Shown here: positions 20,937 to 32,982 of the stretch, one piece after another
How positions within the stretch are numbered: position 1 is the stretch's first letter
Layout of the letters: every line of letters begins with the position of its first letter
DNA from: Lunularia cruciata
Lineage: Eukaryota > Streptophyta > Marchantiopsida > Lunulariales > Lunulariaceae
DNA: 64,000 nt
NCBI GenBank assembly: GCA_948567375.1
Contig: OX419760.1
Coordinates: forward strand, 3,038,001-3,102,000
Direction: 5' to 3'
Program-made: the position numbers and the translations under genes
The notes under the pieces: model-generated
What the model saw: only the letters and a program-made list of their open reading frames with translations
The model's database searches: none
Told to the model about the DNA's origin: nothing

Positions 20937-21430
20937 CATTTAGGTTGTTCAAAAGTTGATTTAAACAACTTGTTGTTTATCATCAAATTCATATGTACAC
21001 CTTGAACTAATAGAAATTTTGAGAGAAGAGATTTTCATTATTCTAAATTGTTATATAAAAATTAAAAATAGCAAGAGTTAGACTATCAAAAAATATAGAA
21101 TAAATTCTATTACATGTGAACTTTAGGATCATTTTAGAATTCAAGAGTTCTTTATGAAGTTTTACATCTTCATAAAAATTATGTATATGTTCATAATCTT
21201 GTATACTTGTCATTTATGTTTATATCAAAATAAATAGAATAATTTGATGAAATTTAACACTATGTTTAGGCAAATATTACTTTACTCTATCCAAATAGCT
21301 TAGATCAAAAGATTCCAATGAAAAAATTGGTTTTAGAAGATGTTAATGAATTATTTATTTGATCTTTTGATATATAGGAAATGAGAGGTGATTTAACATG
21401 TAAAAAGTACTTAAGAATAAGTTCTTTCCA
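20937..21430. other. AT-rich flank of the chromovirus insertion
   Basis: No gene or recognisable repeat. It continues the DNA interrupted at 15287-15291. Confidence 0.45.
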
Positions 21431-21765
21431 CCCCATTGTTCCTCGGCTTGGCATTTTCTTCCAAGTCTGAGGAAGAGCTTGATGAGGTGGATGATTTGTT
21501 TGAAGAAAAGGAGGTACTACAAGATGCTCTTGTTCTCACTTTTTTGCCTTTTTGATTCTCCTAATTTCTTTGGTTGCTGACCAAATGAGAGTGGGCCACC
21601 TCATAGTATGCAACATGTTTGAGTACTTTGTCTAGGGAGTTTACATTCCTCTCCTTGGCAAAAATCTCAATTTACGATGACAGTCCGCCAAGGAACTAGG
21701 TGATAGCTTGGGCACCCTAAAACTCCCCCATATTGTTTTAGCACTCAATTCAATAACACCATGAA

Positions 21766-22503
21766 TGTAATACTCTGAGGATAAGAGAAGAGAGAGAAAC
21801 ACAAATTACACACTCAACATTTGGTGCCCCAAAGGAGCACCTTCACTTTATTATATAGACAAAGAGGATCTACTCCAAGGAAGCTCCACCATAGGATTAG
21901 GCACACAGATAGGTGACATGTCAACAAGCTCTACCCTTGGATTATTTACTTGGATGGGTGACATGTTGGTCTAGGTCCTATCTGGTTGGTCAAAAAAGCT
22001 TGGACCGGAGGGAATCTTTTAGGGAATCTTCCTGTAGGAGTCTTAGAATCATGTGAGTAAGGTACCATTGGAAAGCTCTCAATGAGACAAATCAGGGGGA
22101 GGGAAGGCCAGCCTTGTCTCTTTTGGGGGGGGGGGATTTGCATATTTTCAAGGCCTAATTCATCCGTTTAGGCCTCTGAAATTGCCTTCAAAGATTTAGG
22201 CATATGTCGGTTCCTACTCTATTAATAGAAGTCCACTTTTGGTGATACTTCTTTCTGATCTGTTTAGTCCATCATGTGTAACATCCTTCCAAATGTTACA
22301 AAACCAATTCTCACCTTTAAATCATTTGTCTAGCGATTGGTTCTAAGGTTCTCAAGTCTATTTTGGTTTTTGCTCTATTAGTAGAGGTACTCTTTTGGTG
22401 ATACTTCTATCTAAACTATTTTGACCATCATGTATAACATCATTCTAGATGTTACCAAACCAAATTTCACATCTAGATCATATGGCTAGCTCTTGGTATT
22501 ACA
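21766..22503 (-). repeat. solo LTR of gypsy family A, perfect target duplication
   Basis: 738 bp, TG...CA, flanked by ATGAA at 21761-21765 and 22504-22508. It is homologous to the solo LTR at 8939-9699 and to the family-A LTRs at 40858-41464 and 61183-61785. It splits the family-B gag. A run of 11 G lies at 22125-22135. Confidence 0.9.
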
Positions 22504-23485
22504 ATGAACCACTTAGAATAGTCTCTCAACTTCTCATTCTTCCCATGATCCAAATTATTGAGTGTGGCAAAGACACTTGTATCATAATCAACTTCTCAGA
22601 ATCCTTCTATGAATTTGACCCAAAGTCCCACCTAAATAGTTGGCTTGAACTCTTTTTGAGTAACATGGTATACCAACTCTGAGCTTTCTTTTAGAGCAAA
22701 CTCAAGAAAATTTGCAATCTTTCTACGAAGCCGTGTTCCTTATTGGCAAAGGAAATCACTTCAAACTCCTGAATGAATTCATCAAGTTCTTCATCACGTT
22801 CAGTCCACTTATAATTTTGGTAGGCTTGCCTTGTAATTGTCATGTTTATAGGTTGCTAAGATACCAAACTTGCTTGATCCAAGTCATTTGAAGGTGAATG
22901 TACTTTGCATTCAGGCCAAGGGTCCCAAAGTACCAAATTCAACATTGGATTGTTGATAAGAGGTAGTTCATCTTTGACTTGAGATTGAGGAAGAGGGTCA
23001 ATATCATCAAATTTCTCTATAAGATCCCAACAAACCAATCAAGGAATCATATGTAAGATGTATTGGCACTCTTCTTTTGTCAAGATTCATGATATCTTCT
23101 TGTGGATTAGTTCTTTCAAATAACCAGCTCCCTTCACAACTTTGGGAGAAGTTTGTGTATTGTGTCTTGATGGATATGTTTGTCCAATTGCATCCTTCTT
23201 TCATTTAGGATTAGGTGGTGTAAATTAATCTCACCACTTGACTTCTTGTTTCTTCTATTCAAGTTGTCTCAAGGCTTCTTGCATGTTGTGAAGAAGTTGT
23301 AGGGCCAACACCTCCTTCTCTAATTCTTTAGTAGTGAGTTGGCTCTTCTGGCTTTCTTCTTCTTCACATTGTGAATTTTGTCTACGGACCCTCTCCTCCT
23401 ATTGTTTTCTAGGCATAGACATTCATATTCAATGGACAATCGGCTTACAAAGCCTCTTTTCATTCTTCAACTCCCAAGGTTTGTA

Positions 23486-23503
23486 TCCCTAGCAGTAGCA
23501 CCA
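23486..23503 (-). promoter_or_regulatory. primer-binding site of gypsy family B
   Basis: In sense orientation TGGTGCTACTGCTAGGGA follows the LTR end by a few bases. It resembles the TGGCGCCGTTGCCGGGGA class of PBS found in Tat/Athila-type plant gypsy elements, with several differences. Confidence 0.55.
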
Positions 23504-23510
23504 AAAATCA

Positions 23511-24400
23511 TGTGATAACCCAACAAGTATCACCTTTGCAACAATGGGTAAATAATTGTTTGCTCCCATAGAGATACTAGTCAAGATTGGTCAAATACAA
23601 AGTAAAAGGTAACAATTCAGTTCTTCTTGATTTTGTCTTTAATCTCTTGGGTAGAAACCACACCCAAAAGAGAGTAACAAGCACTCAATATCAACTCTTG
23701 TCATAATTACAAGTCACTAAAAATCACAATTCTTCAAACTCTTTCCAATTCAATCTTGATTGTGATGATTTAGTTGACTCAAAGAAAACTACTACACCAC
23801 AAAGTGACTTCACCTTGGAATTTCATTCCACATCTCCATTGAAGGTACAACTTCCTCAATCAAAGTGACTTTGCATCAGTCTAGTACTTGCAATCATAAA
23901 CGTCAAATAATAACAACACTATAGTTCTCAAAGATCCATCAAAACATTGCTTTGATTGCTATCCACTCAAGATCAAACATACTAAATGGAAATCAAAGCT
24001 ACAAAATCCAACATCTAACACACTCACTACAATACAAATTTCTCCACACACTCACAATCAAATACAAAAGACTCACATTTAAAATTAGCAAAAACAACGA
24101 GCATTGTGTGTCAGCACTTTGCTCTACTCAACTTCAATATTAAATACATATACTATGAATGATTGTTTTAAATATGTAGATCACTCAATAGTTAGAGAAT
24201 TGCCTAAAATACTTCCTACAAATCTTTAGATCCAAAGCATCATTCTACCACTTCAAATCTGAAATTGGTTACTCCTAATCCAATCTGAGTACTACTTCAA
24301 CTTTGGCTTCTTGATCCAAATTACCCACAAGTGTCTCTTGCACTTCAAGTTCATCAACTATTTCTACATCTTCTTTTACTACTATCATATCTTTAGTTTG
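23511..24400 (-). repeat. LTR of gypsy family B
   Basis: Begins TGTGATAACCCAACAAGTATC and is collinear with 63122-64000. Both copies share 'cccatagagatac', 'gtagaaaccaca' and 'aaagagagtaacaagca'. Its low-coordinate end abuts the PBS, so orientation is minus. The upstream end is not resolved; the similarity continues to about 24340. Confidence 0.7.
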
Positions 24401-27140
24401 AACTAAAACTCAAGTCATAATGATACTAACTACTTCTTCCTTCTCTAACCTAATTGATTCAGATGACTCAAGTAACTCATTCAAAGTCACTTGCACTTCA
24501 ATCTCAACTAATTTTGATTGGGTCATTGTACCTTTTCTCAAAAATCCTAGTGAGGTTATCTATATCACTTCTTACTAAATCTAAGCTAACACATACATTA
24601 TTACCTACCTCTATCATCTTCCTATCTACTATATCCCTAAAGCAAATTAACAAAGTATTTAGGTTGGTGTACTGTCCTTTGCCCTACATTTATAGGTCTC
24701 TTGCCCTAATAACTTCAACTTGTGCAAGTAGGATTCCTCCAATTTTTCCTTGGTCATAGGATTGAGTACTACCTTCAATTGTGTAACAATCTTACTTTCT
24801 ATACCCAAATCACTCTTCTTTGAGTGTGATTTGCCTCAAGTCACCTCTTCCTCCAACTTCTTACAAAGTACCTACAACTCCTCAACATACTTCACCTCTA
24901 ACTTCCTACACTCTTCGTTTTAGTGAACAACCTAAGCTTGAGCAATCTTAACTAAGTCTTGCAACCATTGTTCTTCTTGCACTCCATTGGCTAATTCTTG
25001 TTGCCAAGCCCAATCTTTGTCTGTAATAACTTGCTTGAGTTCACCTAAAGCTTGTTCATGCATCTTGAGTTGCTCTTTACAATGATTCAATTCAACTTAG
25101 CCATGCTCAAAGAACTTCTTATATTTCTTGAGCTCCTCCTTCTGCTCTCTCCATTCCTCCTTCTAGTGCTCTAGATAGCCACCATGTTGCTTGAAGCTCC
25201 CCTATAGATCATCAAGGCAATGTTGATGAATTTTTGCATCTACCCAAAGTACTTTGGCTTCCTCCTTGCTCTTTGACAACCTTACCTTCAACTGCAAGGT
25301 CCCTTCTTTGAGCATTGTTCACCAATTGAAGCTCATTCTTTACTTCTTGATACTCCTTCTTTTGCTATAACATCCACTCTTGCAAATACACTAACAACAA
25401 ATAAACTACACTTAATAGATAATTCATTCCTTGGAACGTGTCTTTGTCCTTGTCTCCTTTATCTTTTGCAACTATCACTAGCACTCCAACCTAAAGTCTT
25501 GATCTTCTCACCTTTAGGCTGACATCCTTTGAGCTCTCCTCTCCTTTGACCTTAAGTTCACTTGGTCTAACTTGGGCAGCTTTGACAGGTCTTTGAAATC
25601 AGGCTCTCTTCTAGAACATCATCTAAAATTTATCCTCCTCCAAAATATCTTGCTTTGGCAAATCTATGCAAGGGTTGTTGCTTCCTTCCATGCGGTCAAT
25701 CTTTTCATGGAACTCATGATCCAAACCTTCTTCATCCTCCTCTTCCATTGGCTGCTCTACCTCAAGTTCACCCTCACTTCCATTGGTTGACTCCTTACCC
25801 TTTTTTGACAACACAATGTCCTCGGGTTGGTTTCTCTTCTTTGATCAAAGGATTGGTACTATCATCATCTTCTCCCTACTAATCCTAGCAAAGTTTTGGT
25901 CATTCTTTCACAGTACCAAGTACCATTCCTTGTCCTCATCCACATCCCAATGCAAGTCTGGGTGAAGATGAGACACCATCTGTCTTCTCTCCTCAAGGCT
26001 AAAAAAATTCAATATAAGAAACCAATAAAACCCAATACAAATGGGTTGCAAAAGGCATAAAGTAGTGAGACGACCAATCATTTCTCCAATTCCAAATCAT
26101 TTGCCTTATCCTCAAATAGAAATACCTCACTTAGTTCACACTCTCTCCTACAAACATGAGGTGGAAGAAGACTGCTTGCTACTTCATCCCATATGTAGGC
26201 TGATCTGGCTTCATCATTGCCATCATAGTCTTGATAATGCTTTGCCTCATTGGGTCTACATATGTATCTACCTTGTAGTCATTCTTCTTTTGAGGTTGGT
26301 TGAAGAAAGCCTTTAGTTCCTCTATTTCTTTTGAAGAATTGCACTAGCAATCAAAGGCAATTCCAATGTGCTCTCTTGCCCCTCTCTCCAATACTAATCT
26401 CTAGTATGCTTGGGTCCAACAAGCATGATTTCCTTCCTTACCTTTCTCAATCAAACCATCCTCACAATTATTGGCTACAATCTTAGTCATGAAAACTAGA
26501 AAATTGACATTCTAATTCCATGCTAAGAAGGTAACCTGGCTAAAGACTTTGAATCTTGCAACCATATCAACTCTCTTGATCATAGAGTTTTAGACAAAGA
26601 TACCCAAAACTAATTTCCCACCCTTCAATGATATCATGCTCTTCTCTACACTTGGCTTCTTGCACAAGAATCCTACGATTCTCATATCAATTCTAACCCA
26701 AGTTTTGAAATTGCACAAAAGGACATAGTAATCACTCAACATTACAAATTCTTGTTGGCAAAGTCTTGATTTTATAGTCAATTAATTCACCATCATTCTT
26801 TTAGTCAAACTTTGATCAAGAATCACATCTTCTACATGCCTTGCTCCTGTCACTTTCAAATTTATCCTCACACAAAGTAGCCATTTGCAAGGGTACTTTC
26901 TTGGTTGGTATGGCTTGGGTGAAGGTTTTTCAAGATACTTGGATTAGGTTACTCGTTCCAATGCAAAGGGTCCTTAAATTGGGTCTTCCGTCCTTCCAAG
27001 TCCAATCTGAGTCTTCATCTCCTCCAATCCAAAGTCTACTTCCTTAAGTTAGATTGGACTTCTTACTTTGGCTCCAAAACACTTCTCTTCTCCTCATCTA
27101 TCTTCCTCTTTGTACTTTAAAATACACTTTTAGTCCTAAA
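24401..27140 (-). pseudogene. unidentified degenerate minus-strand coding stretch, coiled-coil rich
   Basis: I do not recognise this. The minus strand reads as long protein-like segments broken by many stops. One part near 25000-25130 is Glu/Lys/Gln-rich with heptad character (for example HCKEQLKMHEQALGELKQVI). Another at 25623-25814 is acidic (MEEEDEEGLDHEFHEKIDRM). A more globular part is at 26400-26780 (LCNFKTWVRIDMRIVGFL). It lies upstream of the family-B LTR in the same orientation. It could be an extra ORF of a retroelement or a decayed host gene. Confidence 0.35.
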
Positions 27141-27242
27141 AACAAAAAACCAAAAAATATGGGCATCACAAACACACTTGGACTTCTTGTAGTAGAATTT
27201 CCTTTGTCATGATCGTCTCAAGACTTATGGGATGTTGTTCTT

Positions 27243-28303
27243 TTATTTTGCTTCCATCTTTCTATAAATCCAAATGTCATCCAAGAACACTAGCATGTAC
27301 CAATATAATAGCCCATTTAACACCCAATGCATTTGATCCATGAAGACTATTGGAGCATTAATGAGCAAAAAAGGTAAAACTCTCCATTCAAAATGCACAT
27401 ACCATGCAAAAAAGGTAATCTTTTGCATATTTTCTCCATCAATTGGAATCTACCAATAATTACTTTAAAGATACAAAATTGGAGAAGTATTGTCTTCTAC
27501 TTAATTGATCACACAAGTCATCAATTTGAGGTAAGGGATATGCATTATTCATAATTTGTTTATTGAGACCTTAGTAGTTATACAAAAGCAAAGTCCTTAA
27601 TCCTTCTTTGGTACAAATAGTACTAATGCTCCCCGAAGGAATGTATTATGTTGTATGAAATTCTTCTCCAACAATGTGATCTTGTTCAAAAAGTTAAGCC
27701 TAAAATGTAAAATATTTACCTAAGTGAAATGTCACTTTGGTAGTACATGGACACAAAAATCCTAATAGTTTAGGGAAAATAAATTTGGTAATCTATAGAT
27801 TCCATCCATTCCATTCTTGCTCTATTACAAATGTAAAAGACCAAAGAAAGAAATAAGAAAATAGAAGTTTAGAGTGGAAGATCACATTAGAACTCTCACG
27901 TGAGTGAAAATCCAAATGCCTAGCATGAGCTTGGGTTTTGGTAATTATAGTGAAGAAATATAAGGTTTTTGAGAACCTTCCTTCTCAAAGCCGCCTTCTT
28001 TGCATGCAAGCTAAGTTAACCAAGAAGCATCTAAGGAAGATTTCTTTTAGTAGCGGTATACTTGGAGAGCAAGCTAAGCTAGCCAAGAAGCTTCCTTCTA
28101 AAAGCCATCTAATTGGTGTGTAAGCTAAGCTAGTTATTAACTTGGTACACAAGTTACCCAATCCTTGAAAGGTACATAGATGCTTCTCACCAAGAAGTTT
28201 CTTAGGTGCTTATACAAAATTATACCAAGATACTTTCAAGATGCTTCTAGAACATTCTTAGAATTCCTAACTCATTAGTCTTTGCTATCTCCATAGTACT
28301 ACA
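27243..28303 (-). mobile_element. internally deleted chromovirus relative: LTR, PBS, leader, RT fragment
   Basis: The minus strand has an LTR at 27832-28303, a decayed tRNA-Met PBS next to it (27819-27831, TTTGTAATAGAGC) and a leader like that at 15720-15850. Then a jump to the RT region, at about 27700, bypasses all of gag and protease. The RT fragment at 27243-27428 reads [10 protein letters not shown]...FMDQMHWVL...VFLDD, so the catalytic DD is still visible. Stops are present. The deletion junction is direct LTR/leader-to-RT, as in derivatives made by template switching or later deletion. Confidence 0.8.
27832..28303 (-). repeat. diverged LTR of the chromovirus family
   Basis: 472 bp; TGTAGTACTATGGAG start and CTTTTACA end in sense orientation, collinear with 15292-15713. 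The first heat-shock element is intact on the plus strand as TTC-ta-GAA-ca-TTC (28245-28257), although flanking sequence has diverged. The four-unit array has decayed. Confidence 0.8.
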
Positions 28304-29139
28304 ATAGCTCTTTGCTTAATATCTTATACCAAAATTATACAACCTATGCCTTAGTAACTCCACTAAGTAAACCTGATCAACCATCCTATGTGAGTATATG
28401 CCTTGTGTTAGCTCTCTCCAACATTTTGTTGGAACTCCTATAAGCTCTTTAGCTTGTCAATCTGCACTTCATAGTAGTTTTTCCTCAAGAACTAGAAGAA
28501 CTCCTTTATTGGTTAAACCACATGCAACAATGGTATTGTCACTTGTAATAGCACCATCTCTAACTAGTGCACCACCATCTCATGGGTATTGCCTATTGAC
28601 CTCTAGAAACAAAGCTTGAGGTGATGAAATTGTAGTGTGGAGATCAATATTATTTCAACATGTGGATCTATTTCAAGTGTGCTTGCTTGAACTCATTGTA
28701 GTCATCCATAAACACACCCTTTAAGTGTTGGAACAATCCTTTCCTTGCCGTGAAAGGTGTGAACAAAGTTGGGTTCTATATTTGCTTTAGATTACATCAA
28801 CTATCAATATCTTGGATGAAATCATACAAATCAATGATACACATTGTACAAGAGTAGTGCTTGGAGCCTTTGGAGATCCCATAAATCTTATCCATGTCTA
28901 ACAACAACGGTATGGACACATAAAGTGAAATCTCAATTGGGTCAACTCCAATATCAAACTTAGAACTAGCATCAATCTTTTCTCTCACTAAGGCTTGAGA
29001 TATTGGTTGTTATCATATGCCACTCTACATGGACCTATTGCATATTGTCAAAAAATCCATGCTAGAATCCTTAGAGAACTCCATTATGACATTGCATCCC
29101 AAACACGACAACCTTAATCATTGAGTGCCATCACTAATT
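28304..29139. other. no recognisable gene
   Basis: Short ORFs only (for example 28398-28619 plus and 28797-28988 minus), without family motifs. Confidence 0.4.
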
Positions 29140-29790
29140 AGTAACCCTAACAACCAAACACCACCTACTAGTATCACTTAAGTACATCTAACCGTGATAA
29201 CTATACACAAGGAAAGGACAACCTATAATCTACCATCACAATATGTATTCTCATGGTCTGCAAGTCATCACTTTGTGCCTCATTGAAGAGAAACATAAGT
29301 AGTGTAATTGGTCATGACTCTAGCCTCACTATTAAGAGTACACTAGAGCACCAATGCTCCAAATATTAGGGTGCACCAAAAAGACATAGTGTACAAACAA
29401 GAAATAAAGAATGGAAGGGATCCAATCACAAGAAGCCTACATGATAAATTTCCAACTCACAAAAATCCACATGGATTGACTCCACTACCATTTGGCATTT
29501 TAACATAATCAAAACATCTATCTACTTCTACCTTGCTAAGATCACAAAGGATGACATCAAATGTCCTTTTCTAATTAAATGTAAACTTGTATAGGTAGGA
29601 GTACACCAATCTCTCAGACAACAAGAAAGTGTGGACTAGTTTGCTAAGGAGCTAGTTCAAGAACCAAAGGTTTAGTATTCAAATCCTATTGTTATGCACA
29701 ATATTTATGGGTGGTCTGATTTTGACAAACTACTCTGTAAAATTGACTAACTTGGCTAGTCTCATGCTTGCAAGTTTGCTTTGTAGGCCT
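29140..29790 (+). repeat. dispersed repeat with tRNA-like segment (copy 1)
   Basis: Collinear with 56440-56960: shared blocks around 'atgg(t)ctgca', 'cactctagcctcacta', 'catttgg(c/t)att'. Near 29625-29690 a segment resembles tRNA promoter boxes (TAGTTTGCTAAGGAGC, later TATTCAAATCC), so it may be a tRNA-derived SINE or contain one. Ends not defined. Confidence 0.45.
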
Positions 29791-31737
29791 TTGTAGTCTC
29801 TCGAGCCCACAACCACATGCCTAGAAGCCTCAAAATGCCAAAATGAGTCAAATGAACCATTTTTTGCCACTTTGAACCCTCTCCAAGTGTGGTCTATCTC
29901 CACTAACTTTCACCCTATCTCAAGAATTCTAAAAGGTGTGTGCTCCTAAATCGGGCCAATCCAACCACTAGACCTTCTTATCTGTCAAAATCCGTACTCC
30001 AATTTGTCCAATTTGGTTGATTTGTATCCTTAAATCCTTAATTTGGGAAGATGAATTCACAAATCTAACTTCAATTTTGGTTTTGGCTCTAATTTGTAAG
30101 TACCACTCACCAATTTGACTGTCCAACTCTCAAATTAAGTCTACAATCAATAAAATTGGACATCTGTTACCTCAATTTCATGAAATTTGTGTAACACTTC
30201 CACATACAATGCAACTAACTAACAAATCTACAACAAACTCAAGAGCATTTAGACACAACATCACTCAATTATTCAACTATCAAACAAAATAGAGCAACAC
30301 AATAGAAAGTACAATCTATCACATCTGGTTTATAGATATCACAAATTACTACACTCAGTTTCTCCTCTCAATTCTTCTAGGTAACTTGGAAAAAATATTT
30401 TAATCTCTATACACTCTACCAATGAGCATTGATTATATTCATGGAGCAAAACTCACTCATAGAGAATCTAAGTTGCACTCACAAGCTCTATCTACATAAG
30501 CCAAGAGATCTACAACTCAACACAAAAGAAATGAACTCCTTGGAGTTCTACTTCAAAATATACCCTTCCTGGGAGGCTAGTGAATTTAATCTTATTGAAC
30601 GAATCTGACCATTGATGATGCAAATAGTAGTTTTGTTGTCCAATAAGAAATTGTATTTATAATTCTATTAATTCTGTCCAATAATCTATTAGTCTACACT
30701 AATATAAAAATAGTCCTTACATCTTACAAAACTAGATTCTGCATTACAAATATCATAAACAAACATGAGTATTAGTCTTATGTGAACCATGACATATTTC
30801 GATCTATGACAGCATTTGGAAATGGCATAAGAAATAAGTTTTAAGGTTTAGTTGAAGACTTGATGCCGGAAGTCAACACGCATATTATCAAACTTCAATA
30901 ATAGGAATGGCTCAGTTCATAATGGAGACTTATCATACCCAAGCTTACATGCCTATTGAAATCCACAGAGTTTATTCAGAGTACACTAATTTACCGCTTG
31001 TACTTGACTCCATCCGGCCTTGCATGGCAGGTCACCATTCTCTGAGAAACGGCAGAGGGAGCAATCTGCCAGATCACAGATCCGTGCAAAGGTAAATAAT
31101 TGTACGGTGAGAGCAGCTACAACACGCGCAGTCTGAAGGATTGACCCGAGAAGTTAATGTCTCCGTTGTTCATGACAGTATGAATAGTTGATTTGAACTA
31201 CAGATACAAACTTCGAATCGTACGCGACATCCTTACTTGTCTGGATATTTTGACCGCCAATCTCTCGATCGCATAGCCAATCTCTACAGCAAGTGTGATT
31301 GTTCCGTTATTCCTGGTTGACAATGATATGTAACCATGAAACCTTGCAAGAATTAGCAATATTCGTCTGCAGATGTTCAATTTAGCAGACAAAGTAATGA
31401 CAGAAACACTTTAAACAGATCTAGAACCAACGAATACGCTTCAGAGTTTTACAACAGAATTTAAAGAGAACGTTCATGAAAAGAATCGGGGACCGTGGAG
31501 AACACAGGCGCTGGAAAAAAAGAGAATGTATTCCAGTCTCATATATATGGCACTAGGAGTCATTTGCTCAATCTAATAATACGCAGATTTCTTTTTTTAT
31601 TTACCGATGTTCATTTGCTTGGCCTAAAGATAAGTATGCGTTTGTTTTATGGCTGAATCGCCGCCTCAAATATCTCGAACAATGCCTCAATCAACTCTCG
31701 ACAATGTAAAAGCCCAGCTCCTACATTACTATGCCTA
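29791..31737. other. non-coding DNA up to the PPO 3' end
   Basis: AT-rich, no coding motif found. The part above about 31100 has a more balanced base composition, like the genic region, and probably includes the 3' UTR of the minus-strand polyphenol oxidase gene. Confidence 0.4.
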
Positions 31738-32982
31738 TCAGTGCAGTAATCTTCTAAGAAAGCTGCGAGTGTCAGCAATCGCCGTTATTCCGGGAGAATC
31801 TGTCATATCAGCAGCTGGAGGAGCGATGCCAGACTCTCCCTTCCCTTGGGTTAACCATGCAACGCCTGGTACATCTTCGTATACATATCCAAAAGCAGTC
31901 ATGTCCAGCGCGTCCCTCGCTTTCATCCTCCTCAGAACAATATTCTCATCGTAGAAAAGGAACTCAGCATCTAAGAAATCAGTGTCCGTAGGATATGAGT
32001 TGTTTGGAGAAAGATTGTGCCAGACATCCCATAATCTATCTATGTTTTCATGATGGGGATAAAATAACGGATCCCCTGCAGCGGTCGAAAAGTCATCCAT
32101 ATCTACTCCGACCCACTTGTGGAGAGCTCCGTGAGCGGCGACCTCCAAGGTTCCAGCTCCAACATATGGCGTTACCCTTGGGTATCCAGCTCTATATGTT
32201 CTACCTGAGAAACCTACCGTCCAATTATTCAGTGTGATCATACTCCAGCGCATGACTTCCAAATTTCTGGCCCTGGTTACCTCTTTACTAAATCCTCCGG
32301 GAAGCTTTGAAGGATTCCAAGCATCCACCCATAAATCTGCAACCAAATCAGGATCATGACTCCTGTTGTGCCGCATGTGATGATAGGTTGACTTGGTTGG
32401 ATCATTATACATTTGAGGTAGAAGATCACCAGGTTTTTTGCAGCCACCCTCACCAGCATTATCCCAGTTCCAGAAGTGGAGCGTGAACGTGGGATCGTCG
32501 AGCAAAGTTTGGAGAATACGCTCGTGAAAGTAGAGGAAGAATCGGTGAAAAGGATAGAAGAGCCAGCCAAAGTGGATATCGAGTCCAACGCCTTGATAGG
32601 TGTATGCACCGGTAGAGTGCGCACAGTGAGTCATCCGATGTTGTTCCAAATTTCGAGGGTCGTCAACCGGCAGAGCACGCATCAGCTCATAACCTCTCCT
32701 TAGCTTGGTGACATAAATCTCGAGCTCCTCTCCTTCTAGACATTGTACAGCTTTTCTAACTCTGAGGGGCTGCGACAAGTTTCGGACGGGTTTAAACTCG
32801 ACAATTGGCCCTTTGGGCATAGGAGGACAACAATGCGTCAGGGGTCCGTCGTCTCCAAGTCCTACTCTACCAGGTCTACATCCCTCGAAAGTAATTTTCA
32901 CAGGTGCTCCCTGAACCCAAGACGAGAATGCGATAGCGAGGAGAAGGCAAACCCATGTGATTCTACTGGACAATCTGTCCAT
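31738..32982 (-). CDS. PPO: secreted polyphenol oxidase (tyrosinase/catechol oxidase), intronless
   Basis: 414-aa type-3 copper enzyme oxidising phenols to quinones. Residues 1-25 form a signal peptide (VCLLLAIAFSSWVQG), so secretion or vacuolar targeting is likely and no plastid peptide is seen. N-terminal Cys35, Cys51, Cys52 and Cys120 match the conserved disulfide Cys. CuA ligands: His119, His137, His146 (IHFGWLFYPFHR). CuB: His284, His288 (HGALHKW) and His310/311 (DPLFYPHHENIDRLW). The putative water-keeper Glu280 is present. Odd points: the family's thioether Cys in HCAYC is Ser123 (HCAHS). The protein ends soon after a DWL-like segment (LFYDENIVL...GYVYEDVPGVAWL), without the C-terminal KFDV shielding domain, so it is about 150-180 residues shorter than typical plant PPOs. 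N-glycosylation sequons occur (for example Asn206, Asn253). The ORF is unbroken. A spliced 3' exon was not found. Confidence 0.93.
   Translation of the reverse strand: MDRLSSRITWVCLLLAIAFSSWVQGAPVKITFEGCRPGRVGLGDDGPLTHCCPPMPKGPIVEFKPVRNLSQPLRVRKAVQCLEGEELEIYVTKLRRGYELMRALPVDDPRNLEQHRMTHCAHSTGAYTYQGVGLDIHFGWLFYPFHRFFLYFHERILQTLLDDPTFTLHFWNWDNAGEGGCKKPGDLLPQMYNDPTKSTYHHMRHNRSHDPDLVADLWVDAWNPSKLPGGFSKEVTRARNLEVMRWSMITLNNWTVGFSGRTYRAGYPRVTPYVGAGTLEVAAHGALHKWVGVDMDDFSTAAGDPLFYPHHENIDRLWDVWHNLSPNNSYPTDTDFLDAEFLFYDENIVLRRMKARDALDMTAFGYVYEDVPGVAWLTQGKGESGIAPPAADMTDSPGITAIADTRSFLRRLLH

Larger units (their letters stand above)
21431..23510 (-). pseudogene. gypsy family B: leader and degenerate gag
   Basis: Minus-strand reading from the PBS at 23503 downward: leader, then a Gag-like segment around 22820-22510 (FIQEFEVISF...RLQIF.SLL...A.SWY..L) with stops and frameshifts. 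It resumes below the inserted solo LTR at about 21760-21600 (SLDKVLKHVAYYEVAHS in another frame). Sequence identity to a family is lost near 21430, and no protease or RT is attached. The identification rests on the Gag pattern, the PBS and the LTR boundary. Confidence 0.6.

Noticed and set aside
22125..22135. Run of 11 G as a functional tract
   Set aside because: Single homopolymer inside a decayed solo LTR; likely mutation or sequencing slippage.
29140..29790. A functional tRNA gene
   Set aside because: The box-like motifs are degenerate and no cloverleaf can be drawn; at best a tRNA-derived repeat.
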